The notes under the pieces: generated by a model
Database searches by the model: none
Seen by the model: the letters and a program-made list of their open reading frames with translations, nothing else
What the model was told of the DNA's origin: nothing
In this document: positions 36,214 to 45,314 of the stretch, piece after piece
Layout: the number at the start of each line of letters is the position of its first letter
How positions within the stretch are numbered: the stretch's first letter is position 1
Program-made: the position numbers and the translations under genes
Source: Rhizobium sp.
GTDB lineage: Bacteria; Pseudomonadota; Alphaproteobacteria; Rhizobiales; Rhizobiaceae
Length of the DNA stretch: 64,000 nt
NCBI GenBank assembly: GCA_019739215.1
Contig: JAHHDR010000037.1
Coordinates: forward strand, 1 to 64,000
Direction: 5' to 3'

Positions 36214-36631
36214 CTGAAGTCGCCTTGAGAGACCGGACCGCGTCCGACGCGAAGCGCGACAGCGGCGAGGGCAGGTCGTTGAGTGTGAACCAGCCGAATT
36301 CCGGCAGTTTTTCGGGCTCCGTGACCCGTGCTTCGCCGGCGAAGTCCCGGGTCTGGTAGATCACCGAAAGCCAGTGATGGCCTTCGCTCTCGAAGACATG
36401 CTCCGACATCGTGAGAAATTCGACGCTGCCGATGGTCAGGCCGGTTTCTTCCTCGGCTTCCCGACGGCAGGCCTGCGCCGAGCGCTCCATATGATCGACC
36501 TTGCCGCCGACAATGTTCCAGTGGCCCGACTCGGGCGGACGGGCACGCCTGTAGAGCAGGAGCCTGCCGTCTCGAAGGATGGCAAGCCCCGTTCCGACGC
36601 CAGGAAAGTCTATGCCAGGCTGGGCCGGCAT
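36197..36631 (-). CDS. Nudix hydrolase
   Basis: A 144-residue Nudix protein. The motif starting GKVDHMERSAQACRREAEEE and continuing TGL matches GX5EX7REUXEEXGU exactly, so the metal-dependent pyrophosphohydrolase site is complete. Substrate unknown. Its ATG overlaps the helicase stop codon by one base (TAATG), so translation is probably coupled to the helicase gene. Confidence 0.9.
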   Translation of the reverse strand: MPAQPGIDFPGVGTGLAILRDGRLLLYRRARPPESGHWNIVGGKVDHMERSAQACRREAEEETGLTIGSVEFLTMSEHVFESEGHHWLSVIYQTRDFAGEARVTEPEKLPEFGWFTLNDLPSPLSRFASDAVRSLKATSASHPA

Positions 36632-38154
36632 TACTTCAGGGCGGAGGTGATCAACATGAAGGCAGGGATGTCCTCGCCGAAGCCGACGGGGGTGGGGCCG
36701 TCGTCGCCCTGATGGTAGCGACGGTTCTGGCGGGCGCGATTGTCGTCATTGGCAGCAGCATGCGCCCGGCGATCGTGGCGCGGGGTATCGGACTTCCTTG
36801 GTGCCTGGGCGGCTCTGGGCATGAGGGGCTCCGTCGATTCGACTTTGTCACGTGCCGCTTCGGCTGGGCGTACAGCAACTTCGGCACTTTCTGTTGCGGA
36901 AGGCGCGCGCCGGCTTCCGCGCTCACTGCCCTTGCGCCCGCGGTCGTGTTCGCGGCCCTTGGGGCTGGTGCGACGCTCGCGGCGGCCGCTGTCTTCGCTC
37001 TCCTCGCGTTCGGGAAGTGCGGTAAGGTCGCCGGCATGCCACTGAATGTCTTCGCCGATCAGCTTCTTGATCGCGTCGAGATGCTTGGCATCGCGCTTGG
37101 TGACGATCATGTAGGCGGCGCCGGAGCGGCCGGCGCGGCCGGTGCGGCCGATGCGGTGGACGTAATCCTCCGCATGGATCGGGACGTCGAAATTGAAGAC
37201 GTGGCTGACATCGGGAATGTCGAGGCCGCGGGCGGCAACGTCGGAGGCAACCAGGATCTTCAGATTGCCGTCACGGAAGCCCTGCAGCATGTTGGTTCTG
37301 GACCGCTGGTCCATGTCGCCATGCAGCGCGCCGGCCTCGAAGCCGTGGCGTTCGAGCGATCGGAACAGATCGGCGACGTCCTTCTTGCGGTTGCAGAAGA
37401 TGATCGCATTCTTGATGTCGGCATCGACCTCCCGGATCAGGTCGCGGAGCGTCGCGCGCTTTTCCCAATCCACGCTGTGGCTTGCGACGAGACGCTGAAC
37501 GACCGTCGCGGCTGTCGTCGAAGGCTTGGCGACTTCGATCCGCTCGGGGTTCTGGAGAAACGCATCGGCGAGCTTCTGGATCTCCGGCGGCATCGTGGCC
37601 GAGAAGAACAGGGTCTGCCGGGTGAAGGGGATCATCTTCACGATCCGCTCGATATCAGGGATGAAACCCATGTCGAGCATGCGGTCGGCTTCGTCGATGA
37701 CCAGGATTTCGACGCCCGTCATCAGCAACTTGCCGCGTTCGCAATGGTCGAGCAGGCGACCCGGGGTGCAGATCAGCACATCGGCTCCGCGCTCGAGCTT
37801 GCGATTCTGATCGTCGAAGGACACGCCGCCGATCAGCAGGGCAACGTTGAGTTTGTGGTTCTTGCCGTATTTCTCGAAATTCTCGGCGACCTGGGCGGCG
37901 AGTTCGCGGGTCGGCTCAAGAATCAGCGTGCGCGGCATGCGGGCCCGGGCACGGCCCTTTTCGAGCATTGTCAGCATCGGTAGCACGAAGGAGGCGGTCT
38001 TGCCGGTTCCGGTCTGGGCTATGCCGAGAATGTCACGCCGCTGCAGCGCATGAGGGATGGCGCCAGCCTGGATCGGCGTCGGAATGGAATACCCTGCATC
38101 CGTGACGGCGTTGAGGACTTTCTGGCTCAGGCCAAGGTCTTGAAATGTGGTCAA
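36631..38154 (-). CDS. DEAD-box RNA helicase, RhlE-like
   Basis: ATP-dependent RNA helicase of about 507 residues. Q motif (TTFQDLGLSQKVLNAV, IPTPIQ), Walker A AQTGTGKT, PTRELAAQ, DEAD in VIDEADRMLD, SAT, and HRIGRTGRAGR are all present, followed by a 130-residue basic, low-complexity tail (RRERRTSPKGREHDRGRKG) typical of RhlE-type helicases that bind rRNA or degradosome RNA. The start is uncertain: a TTG at 38154 gives MTTFQDLG, the usual N-terminus; a GTG at 38232 would add 26 residues. Confidence 0.92.
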   Translation of the reverse strand: MTTFQDLGLSQKVLNAVTDAGYSIPTPIQAGAIPHALQRRDILGIAQTGTGKTASFVLPMLTMLEKGRARARMPRTLILEPTRELAAQVAENFEKYGKNHKLNVALLIGGVSFDDQNRKLERGADVLICTPGRLLDHCERGKLLMTGVEILVIDEADRMLDMGFIPDIERIVKMIPFTRQTLFFSATMPPEIQKLADAFLQNPERIEVAKPSTTAATVVQRLVASHSVDWEKRATLRDLIREVDADIKNAIIFCNRKKDVADLFRSLERHGFEAGALHGDMDQRSRTNMLQGFRDGNLKILVASDVAARGLDIPDVSHVFNFDVPIHAEDYVHRIGRTGRAGRSGAAYMIVTKRDAKHLDAIKKLIGEDIQWHAGDLTALPEREESEDSGRRERRTSPKGREHDRGRKGSERGSRRAPSATESAEVAVRPAEAARDKVESTEPLMPRAAQAPRKSDTPRHDRRAHAAANDDNRARQNRRYHQGDDGPTPVGFGEDIPAFMLITSALK

Positions 38155-38338
38155 AGGAAAGATGTTTCCGGTTGTTTCGATCGGGAAATCAGAATCGAGC
38201 AGGCGCAGAGCCGCGCGAGATTGCCGCAGCACTTAGTGCCTATTGGCTGTGAAGTCAAGAAAATCACCGGATTGCGGCGAATTGACATCGTGATTGGTAA
38301 ATCTGCCACGACAGTTGGCGCGTCGGCGCCTTTTCATC

Positions 38339-39658
38339 TCAAAGATAGGATGTGAGTTTGAGACCTGCATTGAGAAAGCGCATCGGGTCGATGGCCTTTC
38401 CGTCGCGACGGACCTCGTAGTGCAGGTGCGGTCCGGTGGAGCGCCCGGTGGAGCCTGAAAGCGCGATGAGGTCGCCGGCGCCGACGGTGTCGCCTTCCTT
38501 CACCAGGACCTTCGAGAGATGGCCGTAGCGGGTGGTGATGCCGTTGCCGTGATCGATCTCGACCATGATGCCATAGCCGCCGGCTGTGCCGGCATGGATG
38601 ACCACTCCGGTTCCCGTCGCCTTGACCCGGGATCCCGTCTTCTGCCGGAAGTCGATGCCGGCATGCAGGGCGAGTTTGCCGAAGAACGGATCGATTCGGT
38701 TGCCGAACAGGGATGTGATCTTGCGATTGGGTGCGGGATTGGCAAAGGGGAACTTGACCGCGAACGCCTTGACGCGCTCCAGCCGATCAAGCGCCGAATC
38801 GAGATCGGAAATCGAGCTTTCGAATTCGGTGGTCTGTACCGGAGCGAGGTACGGGCCGCCCATCGCGTTATCGTCTGTCTTGTCCGCACTAATGTCCGCG
38901 AGCTTGCGCGGCAGGGTGACGCCGGTCTTGGTCAGAATCACGCCGATGTCCCGCGCGCGGTCTTCCGCGCTCTGGGTCAGGCCGCGGATATGGGCCAGTT
39001 GTTCCTGCTCAATGCCCTTGAGGGATAGCGTCACTGTGGAGAAAAGCCTGTCGGCGCGATCGGCGATCGATGCTGTTTCCACGTCGCCGACCGGCGCGAA
39101 TGCGAGTGCGCGGGTCTTCTGGACCGGCTCCATGCTTCGTGCCTTGCCGAGCAATACATCGAAGCTGTCGAGAGACGCGCGATCGTCGCTCTCCGCGTCG
39201 ATGGTGCCGAGAGGCCGTTCCTCGGTCGTGTCGAGCGAATTCGTATCCAGCCCGGAATTCTCTGCACGCTCGAGTACGGAGCCCAGCTTGCCGTGGCGGT
39301 TGGTCAGGGCAAGCTGCTGTTCCATCAGTTTCTCGACCTTGTCCTCGACCACCTGCTGGTCCAGAAGCTGGCGCGAGGTGATGCGATCGAGCTGGGCGCG
39401 CAGCGCGGCGATCCGGTCCTCGTATTCATGCTGCATGCGGGCCTGTCGCGCCATCGACGCGCCGATGAGGTCGTCGCGCAGCACGAGGTAGGCGGTGGCG
39501 GTGAGATAGCCTATGGTGAAGAGGCCGAACAGCGAGACAGCCAAGGCCGCCATCCACGGGCGGATGGTCATGTGGCGCACGTTCTCGCCGCTGGCGAGAA
39601 TGAGGACGTGACTTTCCCTTCGTTTTCCGAAAATCCGGTTCGCTCTTACGCGTGACAA
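38339..39658 (-). CDS. M23 family peptidase with N-terminal anchor and coiled coil
   Basis: A 439-residue protein: cytoplasmic N-terminus, one membrane helix (MAALAVSLFGLFTIGYLTATAYLV), a periplasmic coiled-coil region, and a C-terminal LytM domain. HAGIDFRQKTGSRV supplies zinc His and Asp; GPHLHYEV supplies the HxH. Such proteins are peptidoglycan endopeptidases or EnvC-like activators of amidases. I chose a TTG start at 39658 because GGAGGT lies six bases upstream, a near-perfect ribosome-binding site; an ATG at 39733 has none. Confidence 0.88.
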   Translation of the reverse strand: MSRVRANRIFGKRRESHVLILASGENVRHMTIRPWMAALAVSLFGLFTIGYLTATAYLVLRDDLIGASMARQARMQHEYEDRIAALRAQLDRITSRQLLDQQVVEDKVEKLMEQQLALTNRHGKLGSVLERAENSGLDTNSLDTTEERPLGTIDAESDDRASLDSFDVLLGKARSMEPVQKTRALAFAPVGDVETASIADRADRLFSTVTLSLKGIEQEQLAHIRGLTQSAEDRARDIGVILTKTGVTLPRKLADISADKTDDNAMGGPYLAPVQTTEFESSISDLDSALDRLERVKAFAVKFPFANPAPNRKITSLFGNRIDPFFGKLALHAGIDFRQKTGSRVKATGTGVVIHAGTAGGYGIMVEIDHGNGITTRYGHLSKVLVKEGDTVGAGDLIALSGSTGRSTGPHLHYEVRRDGKAIDPMRFLNAGLKLTSYL

Positions 39659-39764
39659 TTCGATACCTCCAAGGGATGGCGCGAAATCGGAGGGCTCGGA
39701 TGCCCGCGACCGATGGAGGTGATTACAATCCATTAAGGTTAATAAAGCTTCTACGCCGAGAGTT

Positions 39765-40619
39765 TCAGGCGTTGGAGACGGAGGAGAGCGTGCGATAGAA
39801 GCCGGGTGTCAGGCCGGCGGCAGCACGCGCCAGGTCATTGAAGGGCGGCTTGAGGCCGCCACGAAAATTCTCCCGGACCAGATCCTGGAAGGCGCGTGCG
39901 GGATCCCTGCGCTCGCGGGCACAAAGAAAGCGGAACCATTTGGCGCCGATGGCGACGTGGCCCTTCTCGTCTTCATAGATCACGGAGAAGATCTCGGCAC
40001 TTTCCTCGTCGCCGAGTTCGCGCAACTTGTCGCGCATCGACGGCGTGACATCAAGGCCGCGTGCCTCGAGAATCAGCGGTACGACGGCGAGGCGGGCGGT
40101 GAGGCTGTTGCGTGTGGAATGGGCCGCCTCCCACAGGCCGTCATGCGCGGGTAGATCGCCATAATCCGCATCGAGTTCGCGCAGCCGCTGGCGCACCATG
40201 CCGAAGTGCTTGGCTTCCTCCGAGGCCACCAACATCCATCCGTCGAAGAACGATCGAGGCACCGGCTGGTCGGCAAAGCGGGCGACGATGTCGAGCGCGA
40301 GGTCGATGGCGTTGAGCTCGATATGGCAGATGGCGTGGAGCAGGGCGATGCGCCCGTGCCGGGTGTGCAGCGACCGCTTCTTCATCTTGCTCGGGGGCAC
40401 CAGTTGCGGCCGGTCCGGGCGCCCTGGCCGTTCGGGAAGCGGCGGGTCGAGAGGCGAGCGCAGCGACAGGGCGCGGGCATACCAGGCTTCTGCTGCCGCG
40501 CCGGTCAGGCGCACCTTCTCGTCGAGGTCGGTCTCGGAGACGGCTGAAATCGCATAGGAACGAAGGGTGGACGGCGGAAGATCTCGAGTCATTGGAATCG
40601 CTTGTGGCGTTTTGTTCAT
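39765..40619 (-). CDS. DUF455 ferritin-like protein
   Basis: A 284-residue protein of family DUF455. Four helices carry di-iron-type ligands: HAICHIELNAIDLALDI, ASEEAKHF and YEDEKGHVAIG, in the ferritin-like E...ExxH pattern. Enzymatic role unknown; related proteins act in tRNA or small-molecule hydroxylation, but nothing here decides that. The start at 40619 lies nine bases after the bcp stop, implying cotranscription; an ATG at 40592 is an alternative. Confidence 0.85.
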   Translation of the reverse strand: MNKTPQAIPMTRDLPPSTLRSYAISAVSETDLDEKVRLTGAAAEAWYARALSLRSPLDPPLPERPGRPDRPQLVPPSKMKKRSLHTRHGRIALLHAICHIELNAIDLALDIVARFADQPVPRSFFDGWMLVASEEAKHFGMVRQRLRELDADYGDLPAHDGLWEAAHSTRNSLTARLAVVPLILEARGLDVTPSMRDKLRELGDEESAEIFSVIYEDEKGHVAIGAKWFRFLCARERRDPARAFQDLVRENFRGGLKPPFNDLARAAAGLTPGFYRTLSSVSNA

Positions 40620-40627
40620 CTTTCGGA

Positions 40628-41101
40628 TCAAGGCGCGAGGGTCGTTGCCGCTTCGAGCACGGCATCGATATGCCCCTTGAGCCGCACATTGTCCCATATG
40701 CCGGCGATCCTGCCATCCCCGTCGATGAGGAAGGTTGACCGGACGATGCCTTCATATTTGCGCCCGAAGGTCGATTTCATGCGCCAGACGCCGTAGGCGT
40801 TGGCCGCAGCTTTGTCCTCGTCCGCGACGAGCGGGATAGCAAGCGCGTGCTTGGCGCAGAATCTCTCGTGAGATTTGGGTCTGTCGGGAGAGATGCCGAT
40901 GACGGTCGCTCCCGCATTCTTGAATGCAGCGAGCTTGCTCGAGAATTCAATGGCCTGCAGAGTGCAGGTGGGCGTATTGTCCTGCGGGTAGAAATAGAGC
41001 ACCACTTTTTCGCCCCGATGGTCGCTAAGAGACAGCGTGCCGCCGCCGTTGACGGGTAGCGTGAAGCCGGGGGCGGGATCGCCGATCGAGAGTTGGGTCA
41101 T
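40628..41101 (-). CDS. bcp: Peroxiredoxin, Bcp/PrxQ family
   Basis: A 157-residue thiol peroxidase reducing hydrogen and alkyl peroxides. The peroxidatic Cys46 is in NTPTCTLQAIEF; the usual Gly before it is Thr, and the resolving Cys five residues later is Ile. Cys82 (ERFCAKHAL) is 36 residues away, the position used by the alpha-3 subgroup of PrxQ, so this is probably an atypical 2-Cys enzyme with a Cys46-Cys82 disulfide. Operon with DUF455; divergent from the AsmA-like gene. Confidence 0.93.
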   Translation of the reverse strand: MTQLSIGDPAPGFTLPVNGGGTLSLSDHRGEKVVLYFYPQDNTPTCTLQAIEFSSKLAAFKNAGATVIGISPDRPKSHERFCAKHALAIPLVADEDKAAANAYGVWRMKSTFGRKYEGIVRSTFLIDGDGRIAGIWDNVRLKGHIDAVLEAATTLAP

Positions 41102-41201
41102 GGCGTCGTTCGGTTCCTTCGGATATCTCCGTGCAAGCCGGAGGAATCATGATTGCGGATGGGTCCTTGTAAGGGATTTCGCCGCCAAGGGTATGCGTTG
41201 A

Positions 41202-44200
41202 ATGGTCCATCACGTTCGCGGAGAGAAGGTCGTCTTCGGCAAGGGGGAAATCCACCACCTCGACGCGATGCCGTCCTGCGACCATGAGGACGTCGTCGTG
41301 CTGGCGCCGATACGCCGGCGAAGCTGGACGGCACGATTCGTCAAACTGTTCTTTCTGCTGTTCTTCCTGGCGGTGCTTGGTGTTGGCGGTCTTTGGGTGG
41401 CGCTCGAGAATGGCAGCCTCGACGAGACGCTGACCGCGCAGGCGGAAGCCGCCATGGGCCGTTCCCTCGGCGAGGATTTTTCCGCAGAGGTCAAGTCGGT
41501 CAGGCTGCGCTTTTCCAGCGACTGGATGCTGGCGCTCGAAGCCGCGAATGTGGAGGTTACCCATAAGCCGTCGGGGATGACGGCGCTCAGGGCCAACTCG
41601 ATCAAAGCGGTGCTCGACCCCCTCGCGCTCGCGGGCGGCCGGATGGTGCTGGCGCGTGCCGAGATCGATTCGGCGGAGGGCGACCTGAGCTTCATGCCGG
41701 TGACGCCGGCTGTCGCATTTGCCATGCCGCGCGTAGACGCGGTGCCAGCCCTGCTTCATGTCTTCTACGCCCATCTCGACCGCGCAGCCGGCCAACTCGA
41801 CAGCGCCGGCACCCGCGAGGTGACTGCGCGGCAGCTTTCGCTACGGCTTCCAGGCCCCGAGGACCGCTTGCTCCGGGTAAACGGCTTCGATTTCGAAAAG
41901 GAGGGCGACGGCAGATACAGGCTCGCTGCGGGTCTGGAGTTCGAACGGCTCGAGCCGGCCGTCGACGTCCGGTTCGAGACAGTCGACGGGAAGTCCAGAT
42001 CCTTCGACGCCCGCGTTTCGGGACTGGAAACCGAGCCTTTCGCGATGAAATACAGCCAGGCGACCGGGGAGCGCCGCCAGGGTTTCGATCTGCCGCTGAC
42101 GATGTCGCTGTCGGCGGTGCGCGACGCCTCGCTGCGGCTGGATCTCACGTCGGCGGACGGGACCTTCCACGCCGACGGACTGGCGCAGCCGGTCAAGTCC
42201 GCCCGCGCCCTGCTGGACTATGACTTCAAGGGCGGCAAGTTTGAAATTCGCAACGGCGGAATAGACCTCGGCGCCACCTCGATACCCTTCCAGGGCGGAA
42301 TCACCGATCTCGACAAAGTCGAGCCGGGTTCGGCGCCCGGCTATGCGTTCGAGGCCGTGATCGAGAACGGCATCGCCAATGTCGAAGGCGCCGGCGAAGC
42401 GCCACAATCCTACAATGCGAAGATCGCCGGTCGATACATTCCCGAGCGGCGGGAACTGCACTTCCCCGAAATGTCGGTCGCGACGGAAGCAGGCGTGCTG
42501 GCCGGCTCGCTCAAGCTCGTCTTCGCCGACCAAGGCTCGCCGGCGATCAGTTTTTCGGCACGGTCTGCGTCTCTGCCGACCAGGTCGGTCAAGCAATTGT
42601 GGCCATTCTGGTTCGCGGCAAAGCCGCGCGAGTGGGTGATTTCCCACATCCGAGGCGGCAACGTGAGCAATGCGGAGATCAATGTCTCCCTGGCTGCAGG
42701 GCGGTTGCCGGAACATCCCGAGCCGTTTCATTTCGAGCAGAATGAATTCGACCTCAATTTCGACGCCGCCGGTCTCGACATACGGTATCTCGGCGAGATG
42801 CCCGAGGCGTCCTCGACCTCGGGAAAATTTCGGCTCAAGGACAGGCATCTGACGGTCGAGATCGACGGCGGGGCGTTCGTACTGCCATCGGGCAGGCCGC
42901 TGTCGGCCTCAAGTGGCAAATTCGAGATTGCGGATACCGCGCAGAAGCCACTCATGGTTTCGCTCGACGTCAACGCCACGGCCGATGCCTCCGCTTTCGC
43001 GGAATATGTCAGCTTCAAGCCGATGGATGCGATGGCCCGGCTGCCCTTTGCTCCAGCCGATCTCAAGGGCAAGGTGAAGGCCGACGTGTCGGCGCTGTTC
43101 GGATTGAACCCCTCCCAGGATCCACCTCCTCCGGTTTGGAATGCCTCGTTGGCGCTCGACAAGGTGGGTGTCGCCAAGCCGGTCGAAGGACGAAAGCTCG
43201 AGAACATCACCGGCACGCTGAAGATCGATGGCAAGGTCGCGGCGCTTGACGGCAAGGCCGACATCGACGGAATGGGATTTGACGTCAAGCTATCGCAGCC
43301 GATCACGAGTGCCAGCGGGGCGCGGGAATGGGAAGCCAAGGGCGAACTCAGCCAGGCCGATATCCTGAAACTCGCGCCGGCGCTGGAGCCATACCTGAAG
43401 GGCGGCGTCGACCTGACGCTGGAAGACGCCAGTCAAGGCGCCCGCGCGCGCCTGTCGCTGCGCGACACGGCGCTGTCTATTCCGTTCATCAACTGGCGCA
43501 AGGGCGCGGGCGTGAAGGCGACCGCGGAGTTCGTCATTGATGTCACGGACGGCCAGACCCGGATCACCGACTTCGTTCTCGATGGCGATGGTTTTGGCGC
43601 CAGGGGCGAGATGTTGCTCGACAAGCGCGGACTGGTATCGGGCAAGTTCAACCGGGTGAAACTGTCTCCGGCGGATGACTTCTCGCTCAGCCTCGGCCGC
43701 AAGAGCAGCGGGCTGTCGATCGATGTCAGCGGCGCCTCGATCGATGCGCGGCCCTTCATCGAGCAGGCGAAGGCAACGAGCAGTTCCCAAGACGGCGAGA
43801 AGGCATCCAATGTCATCACCGCGCAGATCGACAGGGCGGTGGGCTACAACAAGGAATCCCTCCGGGGGCTCGACCTTCGGCTGGTGACCTCTTCGGGCCG
43901 GATCTCGACGCTGCAGCTTTCCGGTGTCACGGCCAGCCAGCAGGCGCTTGTGATCCGCAAGGATTCCGACAGCGGGGCCATGGAGATCAGTAGCGGCGAT
44001 GCAGGCGCCGTCGCTCGCTTCGCCGACCTTTATCGCAACATGACCGGCGGGCTGCTCAACATCACGCTGAAGGCGCGCGGCGCCGATTCCTGGCGTGGTG
44101 CGATCGATATCCGGAATTTCGCCCTGATCAACGAAGCGCGGTTGAAGGCGATCGTGTCGGCTCGTGGGGGCCAGGATCGCCGCAGCCTGACCGATGCACT

Positions 44201-44570
44201 CAAGACCGATATCGATACCAGTTCTCAGAAATTCCGCCGCGCCTTTGCACGGCTGGCTATCGACGGGGGCACGATCAAGGTGGAGAACGGCATCGTGCGG
44301 GGGGACCAGGTCGGTGCGACCTTCCAGGGCACGGTGCGGTCGCGTCGCGGCAACATGGATCTCACCGGCACGTTCATGCCGGCCTATGGGCTGAACAGCC
44401 TTTTCGGTCAGCTGCCGTTAATCGGCGCGATCCTCGGTAACGGTCGCGATCGTGGCCTGCTTGGGATCACATTCAAGCTGGAGGGGCCGTACGAGTCGCC
44501 AAAAATGTCGGTCAATCCGCTGTCGATGATCGCGCCTGGCGTATTTCGGAATATCTTCGAGTTCGAGTGA
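41202..44570 (+). CDS. AsmA-like / YhdP family protein (DUF3971)
   Basis: A very large (1122-residue) protein with one N-terminal membrane helix (FFLLFFLAVLGVGGLWVAL) and a long periplasmic part made of repeated beta-rich segments, including the DUF3971 and AsmA-like C-terminal regions (GSVR-type segment FQGTVRSRRGNMDLTGTFMP; ending GLLGITFKLEGPYESPKMSV). This family (YhdP, TamB, AsmA) is thought to bridge the envelope and carry phospholipids to the outer membrane. The stop codon abuts that of the convergent methyltransferase gene. Confidence 0.88.
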   Translation: MVHHVRGEKVVFGKGEIHHLDAMPSCDHEDVVVLAPIRRRSWTARFVKLFFLLFFLAVLGVGGLWVALENGSLDETLTAQAEAAMGRSLGEDFSAEVKSVRLRFSSDWMLALEAANVEVTHKPSGMTALRANSIKAVLDPLALAGGRMVLARAEIDSAEGDLSFMPVTPAVAFAMPRVDAVPALLHVFYAHLDRAAGQLDSAGTREVTARQLSLRLPGPEDRLLRVNGFDFEKEGDGRYRLAAGLEFERLEPAVDVRFETVDGKSRSFDARVSGLETEPFAMKYSQATGERRQGFDLPLTMSLSAVRDASLRLDLTSADGTFHADGLAQPVKSARALLDYDFKGGKFEIRNGGIDLGATSIPFQGGITDLDKVEPGSAPGYAFEAVIENGIANVEGAGEAPQSYNAKIAGRYIPERRELHFPEMSVATEAGVLAGSLKLVFADQGSPAISFSARSASLPTRSVKQLWPFWFAAKPREWVISHIRGGNVSNAEINVSLAAGRLPEHPEPFHFEQNEFDLNFDAAGLDIRYLGEMPEASSTSGKFRLKDRHLTVEIDGGAFVLPSGRPLSASSGKFEIADTAQKPLMVSLDVNATADASAFAEYVSFKPMDAMARLPFAPADLKGKVKADVSALFGLNPSQDPPPPVWNASLALDKVGVAKPVEGRKLENITGTLKIDGKVAALDGKADIDGMGFDVKLSQPITSASGAREWEAKGELSQADILKLAPALEPYLKGGVDLTLEDASQGARARLSLRDTALSIPFINWRKGAGVKATAEFVIDVTDGQTRITDFVLDGDGFGARGEMLLDKRGLVSGKFNRVKLSPADDFSLSLGRKSSGLSIDVSGASIDARPFIEQAKATSSSQDGEKASNVITAQIDRAVGYNKESLRGLDLRLVTSSGRISTLQLSGVTASQQALVIRKDSDSGAMEISSGDAGAVARFADLYRNMTGGLLNITLKARGADSWRGAIDIRNFALINEARLKAIVSARGGQDRRSLTDALKTDIDTSSQKFRRAFARLAIDGGTIKVENGIVRGDQVGATFQGTVRSRRGNMDLTGTFMPAYGLNSLFGQLPLIGAILGNGRDRGLLGITFKLEGPYESPKMSVNPLSMIAPGVFRNIFEFE

Positions 44571-45299
44571 TCAGCCGGGATTGCCGGCCACGACGATGAT
44601 TTCGCGCGAAGTCTCCGGCGCGAATGCCGTTCTGTCCCAGTCGCCAAACACCGACCGGATTTCGAAGCCGGCGTCGGCAAGGAGGTTTTCAACCCGGTCG
44701 TGCGGCAGAAAGCGCAACGTGCTTTCGGAAATGCGATCGCCACCGGCAAGCCGGTAGCGGGTATCGAAACGCACGAATTCGCCGCGTCGCCACAGCACCG
44801 TCCATTCGACCGGCACGGGTCCAGCCGCCGTCAGCAGGACGTCGACTTTGTCAAACAGGATTTCCCACGGCAGGGCAGGATTGCGGGTCTCGAAGGCGAA
44901 GGTACCGTCCGGTGCGAGGTGTCGACGGATGTTGGCAAGCGCTGCCGTGATGTCTTCGTCATCGAGCAGGACCTGAAACGCATGCCCTGTCATGAAAATG
45001 AGGTCGAAGCGCTTGTCGAGTTGGAAGTCCTGCGCGGAGGCGGGCACCCACGTCACGCGGTCGCCGTCCGAAGCACGGCGACCGACGTCGAGCATGGCCT
45101 GGGCCGGATCTATGCCGGTGACGCGATGACCGGCGCGCGCCATGGCGCGGGCGATCAATCCCGTGCCGCAACCGAGCTCAAGGACGTCGATCGGTTCGGT
45201 GCCGGCCAGGCGCAGGTAGAATTCGCGATCCTCCGACCAGCCGCCGTCGACGTCGTAGAGTTCGGCGAGTTCCGGCAGTTCGTAATGGGCGTCAGCCAT
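44571..45299 (-). CDS. Class I SAM-dependent methyltransferase
   Basis: A 242-residue methyltransferase. Motif I is VLELGCGTGLIARAMA, followed by VTGIDPAQAML (acidic ribose-binding residue) and FDLIFMTGHAFQ. The C-terminal half is beta-rich. Substrate unknown. It lies 15 bp after tyrS on the same strand, so it is probably cotranscribed; its stop (TCA on the plus strand) directly touches the AsmA-like gene's TGA. Confidence 0.85.
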   Translation of the reverse strand: MADAHYELPELAELYDVDGGWSEDREFYLRLAGTEPIDVLELGCGTGLIARAMARAGHRVTGIDPAQAMLDVGRRASDGDRVTWVPASAQDFQLDKRFDLIFMTGHAFQVLLDDEDITAALANIRRHLAPDGTFAFETRNPALPWEILFDKVDVLLTAAGPVPVEWTVLWRRGEFVRFDTRYRLAGGDRISESTLRFLPHDRVENLLADAGFEIRSVFGDWDRTAFAPETSREIIVVAGNPG

Positions 45300-45314
45300 C
45301 CCGTCTTCCGTGAG

